A stretch of 64,000 bases of DNA from Aralia elata (lineage: Eukaryota; Streptophyta; Magnoliopsida; Apiales; Araliaceae). Under the pieces are notes generated by a model, which was given only the letters and a program-made list of their open reading frames with translations, did no database searches and had not been told where the DNA came from. The DNA lies in contig CM068380.1 of assembly GCA_034770075.1 (NCBI GenBank), positions 24,668,638-24,732,637 of the forward strand. Direction: 5' to 3'. The position numbers and the translations under genes are program-made. Below are positions 59,859 to 64,000 of the stretch, piece after piece (within the stretch, counting starts at the first letter, position 1; each line of letters starts with the position of its first letter).

Positions 59859-61991
59859 GACACCCTACGAGCTGTGGAAAGAAAGGAAGCCGAATATAAG
59901 TTATTTTCGTGTTTTTGGCTATGTGTGCTACATACTCAACAATGGTATAAGATATCAAACCAAGTTTTAGCCAAAGTCAGATAAAGGAATCTTTCTCGAA
60001 TACTCTATGGAAAGTAAAGCTTATAGAGTGTTCAACAAGAACTCCTTGACAGTAGAAATCTCTATTCATGTCACCTTTGATGAGGCTAATCAAGAAACAC
60101 CAGAAAAGGCAACTCAACCTGAATATATCGTAGATTTGGAACCTCAGATCGCTGAGTAGGAGAACCCTACGACTGTAGAAGCTGAAATCGTAAAGCCAAA
60201 CCCTACAATCGTTATACCTGATCAAGGAATCGTAGAGTCTCTGATTCTAATCATGGGAACTCTACGAATTAATGAAGATACGGAACAAGAACCAAATCTA
60301 GAAGGTCTCAGACAACAAGGTACAAGAACAGATGTCCCCTCAGGAAGCAGATGGGCAAAAAATCACACTCAAAATTTGATTATTAGAGATCCTAATGCAA
60401 GAGTTATAACAAGGTTAGCTACACAAAATGAATGTTTCTACCTCAGTTTTCTCTCTCAATTGGAGCCTAAGAAGATTGAAGAAGCTCTAGAAGATTCAAG
60501 TTAAATTGAGGCTATGCAAGAAGAACTAAATTAGTTTGAAAGAAGCAAAGTGTGGAGACTAGTTCTAAGGCCAAGAAATCATCCAGTCATAGGCACAAAA
60601 TGGGTCTTCAGAAACAAGATGGATGAAAATGGAGTGATCACAAGAAATAAGGCAAGAGTGGTTGCTAAAGGTTATTCTCAAGAATAAGGAATTGATTTCG
60701 ATGAAACCTTTGCACCTGTTGCCAGATTGGAAGCTATCAGGATGTTCCTAGCTTATGCAGCCCACATGAAGTTTAAAGTTTTTCAAATGGATGTAAAAAG
60801 TGCATTTCTAAACAGTGAACTTCAAGAAGAAGTCTACGTTGAACAACCTCCAGGTTTTATCAACTTGACTCACTCTGATTATGTCTATAAACTAGATAAA
60901 GCACTTTATGGTTTAAAGCAAGTACCTAGAGCATGGTATGAAACACTCACTAATTATCTTGTTGAAAATAAATTTACTAGCGGTAGAGTAGACACAACTT
61001 TGTTCTGTAGGAAGCATAAAAGCAAAATATTATTAGTACAAATCTATGTAGATGATATTATCTTTGGTCTACTGACGAAAAATTATGTGAGAGATTTGCT
61101 AAGCCAATGTAGAGCAAGTTTGAAATGAGCATGATGGGCAAGCTGAATTATTTCCTTGGACTCCAAGTAAAACAGATAAATGAAGGGATTTTCATCAACC
61201 AAGCCAAGTATATCAAGGACTCACTTAAAAAATATGGCATGGAATCAGCTACTCCTATGAAAACTTATATGGCATCTACGACTAAATTAGACGAGGATGA
61301 AAAGGGTAAGAGTATTAAGATTACTCAATACAGAGGTATGATTGGATCTCTCATATACTAACTGCTAGTAGACCAGATATCATGTTCTCTACATGTATTT
61401 GTGCTAGATTTCAAGCTAACCCTAAGGAATCTCATTTAATTACTGTCAAAAGGATTTTCAGATATCTCAAGGGTACTCCATATTTGGGATTGTGGTATCC
61501 AAAGGAGTCTCCCTTTGATCTAATAGGATACTCTGATGCAGACTTTGCAGGATGTTAAATAGACAGGAAAAGTACTAGCGGAACGTGTCAATTTCTAGGC
61601 AATAAACTTGTCTCATGGTTCAGCAAGAAGCAGAATTTAGTCTCGACATCTACTGCAAAGGCTGAATATATCGCAGCTGGAAGTTATTGTGCTCAAATCT
61701 TATGGATGAAGAACCAGCTAGCTGACTATAGGTTTGAATTCAAGTCTATTCCCATATTTTATGATAATACTAGTGCTATATCTATTACCCATAATCCTAT
61801 CACGCATTTAAGAATTAAGCATATAGACATCAGATGTCATTTTATTAGAGACCATGTGCAAAACAAGAATATATCATTGCATTTTATTTCCACCGAAAAT
61901 CAGCTAGCAGATGTGTTTACAAAACCACTAGATGAATCTAGATTCAAACAAGTTGATAAGTAAATTAGGTATGCTTAATTTGCATCCTTAA
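59859..61991 (+). pseudogene. pol: Copia pol, copy 2 (IN end, RT, RNase H)
   Basis: The integrase tail reaches about 60100, then a TCGTAGAG-rich linker. RT has FQMDVKSAFLN, GLKQVPRAWYETL and YVDD (61045-61056), then after a frameshift near 61075 MSMMGKLNYFLGLQV. RNase H contains LIGYSDADFAG, KSTSGTCQFLG, NLVSTSTAKAEYIAA and ADVFTKPLDESRF (61905-61945). Stops at 60157, 60502, 60532 and 60685 and the frameshift are at the same codons as in copy 1. Another stop is at 61557, and a late frame change precedes the end at 61991. Trp codons lost in copy 1 (51381, 51963) are intact here. Confidence 0.88.
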
Positions 61992-62332
61992 ATGTCATGT
62001 TTCTAAATAATACTAACAAGTGCAGGCAAGAAATGAGAAGTTTTCGTAGAGTTGAAAATTGATCGTAGAATAAAAAAAGATCGTAGAATAACAAAGGGAT
62101 CGCTAAACTGAATGAAACTTCGTAGAGTACAAATGAGGCGGTTTCATCTAAAAGTGCGTATCACTCACGTGTAAGTAAAGCTCAGAAGTTACTGTCATAA
62201 AGCTGTAAAAACGCAATACAAGAAGGGACGTGCAACCAGTCATATCATACCACGTCACCCACTTCGAAAAATAAGAGGGAAGTAAAAATCATTTCAAATT
62301 TCCCTCTGACCCTTACAATTCCTTTATTTGAA
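61992..62332 (+). other. Copia intergenic region with TCGTAGA repeats
   Basis: Noncoding spacer between pol and the 3' ORF. TTCGTAGAGTTG, GATCGTAGAATA (twice) and TTCGTAGAGTAC lie within about 100 bp (62040-62140). No clear TATA box was seen. Confidence 0.6.
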
Positions 62333-64000
62333 ATGTCTCTTTCTTTATTTTGCCCTAACTTTCAAATTTCAGAAAGCTTAAACAATTTTGTGATTTTTCA
62401 GCACAAATCCAATCAAATGGCAGATATTCAGATTATAACTGGTATTCAGTTGTGCTCTGATAAGTTCATCGGAGAGGAGCAGAAATACAAGGATGTGCTC
62501 AAGCTGGTGCGAGTAGTCGACTTCTCCGAATGTTTGGAGACAAACACTCGAATCTACATAGAACTAATCCAAGAGTTCTATCTGAATGTTGTATATTCTG
62601 ATGGGAACCTGACCACCGATGTTAAAGGTATAGTGCTACAGATGGGTGTTGATAAGGTTAATCTAAACCTAGGGTTTGTTAGTCAAAGTATTACCTCCCT
62701 TGATGAGATTAATACAAAGGAAGGATTAAAGCTAATGGGTCATCAGAAGAATCCCCAACTTAAGGGATACAAGAAGAAAGAATTTCCTCCAGAGTATGAG
62801 TTCCTTACAGAGATAGCGGGCAAGTGTATCATTTATAAAGACTCTGCTCATGACTCAGTTAGTGAACTACAACTGAGATTCATGACAGCCATTGTTCAAA
62901 AGAAGAAAATTAACTTTGGTGCCATCTTTCTAAACTGGCTGGGAAACTAGATTGATGACTACGGCAAAAGGAAAAGTTGTAAAGAAAAGGTTAATAAGCA
63001 TCATTCTAAAGAAAAGGTTAAGGAACGAGATTTTTAAGAAGGAAGGGGAGCCTCTAAACTCCAACAAAAGAATGACTCCTAGGATATTCAATAATTGGAA
63101 GAAAAATCCGGTGGAGAATCTGAAGTCCAAATAATCTGAAAGAGGAAGTGAAAGAACCATTAGTGAAGTCCAGAAGCCCATAAAAGGAAAAGGAAAAAGG
63201 AAAGTAGCAACTATTGAAGAAGAAGTATCTCAAGGGTCTGTTGTTCCTGAAGCTCAGAGTGAGACAGACTCTCTAATTGATCAATCAGTCAAGAAGAAGA
63301 AGAAGGAGATTGAAAAAGAAGCATCAGGAACTGCTAAGCAACCTCTGGATAGTTCCACAAAGCCAGAAGAAAGGGAAAAGGAAGAAGAGGATGTTGACAC
63401 TCCTCTATCTAAAATGGCTCAAAAGAAGAAGAGGGTTCCTAGGAAAAGAAAAGCTCATGCCCAGCTTAAAGAACAAGCCGGAGAATCCATGCCTACTCCA
63501 ATCGTAGAGCATGAGCAAACAATAGAAACCATGCCTACTACGATCGCAAAGCGTGAAAAAGAAGAAAAGGAGGAAGATGAAGAAGTACCTGAACTTACAA
63601 GGAAGAATAAAGGGAAACCCAGATAATCCTCTGAAGCAAACATAGAAGTTAATTTTGCTGAGAAGGTGGATATGCATGATGAAAGTCCTAAGCCAAACGA
63701 AGAGGTGATTGTGACGGCTGAACAGCAAGAGCCTAAGGAAGTAAACATTGACTTAGTTGTGAAGGATCTAAGTCATGAGCCTCAAACAAAGAAAAAGGAG
63801 AAAACAGAAGAAGAAAAGCAAAGGAAGATAGAAGAGAAGAGAAAAAGGGAAGAGTAGAGAACCAAGTACAAAGAAGATACTACTCAACGTTTGCTGCACT
63901 CTTTGGATACATCTCTAAAAGTTATTCATGTCATTGAAGCAGTTGTAGATGATATCAACAAGGGTTATGACCCTTCGATCGTAAAGCCAGAGGATCCCTC
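62333..64000 (+). pseudogene. Extra 3' ORF of Copia element, broken, runs off window
   Basis: 205 aa are open from 62333 to the TAG at 62948; a second possible start is MADIQ at 62417. The pattern YIELIQEFYLNV...VKGIVLQM resembles IVREFYANA...VRGKQV of the Athila third ORF, so I read it as the same broad plant transposon protein type. After 62948 a frame change leads to a long Lys/Glu-rich tail, open to the window end apart from stops at 63132, 63624 and 63855. The tail has basic clusters (KKKRVPRKRK) and a predicted helical EEEKQRKIEEKRKREE run. No membrane segment or signal peptide is seen. Function unknown. Copia elements of the SIRE type have an extra ORF here, but I cannot show this one is homologous. 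Confidence 0.65.

Larger units (their letters stand above)
59859..64000 (+). mobile_element. Copia element, copy 2, 5'-truncated
   Basis: Starts at GACACCCTACGAG in the integrase C-terminal part, directly at the CRM-like LTR end, and continues through RT, RNase H and a further 3' ORF to the window end. Its first 1,603 bp match 50888-52490 without any indel. Confidence 0.9.

Overview
This window looks like plant nuclear DNA, probably from a eudicot, and from gene-poor, repeat-rich (pericentromere-like) chromatin. I found no host protein gene, tRNA or rRNA. Almost every recognisable coding stretch belongs to an LTR retrotransposon, and nearly all are broken by stops and frameshifts. Family names rest on protein motifs, primer-binding sites (PBS), polypurine tracts and LTR ends read by eye, not on a database search.

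Layout. 1-1386: part of a Copia-family LTR (minus strand). 1704-2215: a 165-183 bp tandem repeat, continued at 20357-20583 and from about 26005. Inserted into it is a near-complete Athila-like Ty3 element (2216-20351) with two LTRs, a tRNA-Asp-type PBS, broken gag-pol and an intact third ORF (10160-11308). Inside the Athila element sits an internally deleted Tat/Ogre-like element (12335-18481, target-site duplication (TSD) AGGAG), and inside that a solo Copia LTR (14315-16112, TSD GCAGC). The same tandem repeat also carries a non-autonomous Del/Tekay-like LTR element (20584-26004). 26.3-34.1 kb holds minisatellites, a triplicated non-coding motif and two degenerate gag copies of a minus-strand Tat-like element. 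Its LTR (34107-39832) carries a 3.3 kb solo LTR (34708-37975). 39.8-43.4 kb is the debris of a plus-strand Tat-like pol and its tandem repeats, followed by a CACTA-like end.

44413-64000 is dominated by a Copia element with an extra 3' ORF. One copy runs from LTR, PBS and gag to mid RT (44413-52490, with a 1,027 bp hAT-like insertion). It is joined to a truncated CRM-like Ty3 element on the minus strand (52491-59858), whose LTR was hit by another solo Copia LTR (57743-59561, TSD AAAAC). A second Copia copy then resumes (59859-64000), so 1,603 bp of Copia pol is present twice, including the same stops and frameshift.

The most unusual signals are short, element-specific words repeated in different compartments of one element. 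In the Athila element a 14 bp palindrome (GGCGCAGCTGCGCC) recurs at 32 and 36-39 bp spacing in both LTRs, in the gag linker and just upstream of a TATA box before the third ORF. In the Copia element TCGTAGAG recurs in coding and non-coding parts, and a GC box recurs at 33/38 bp spacing in the leader.
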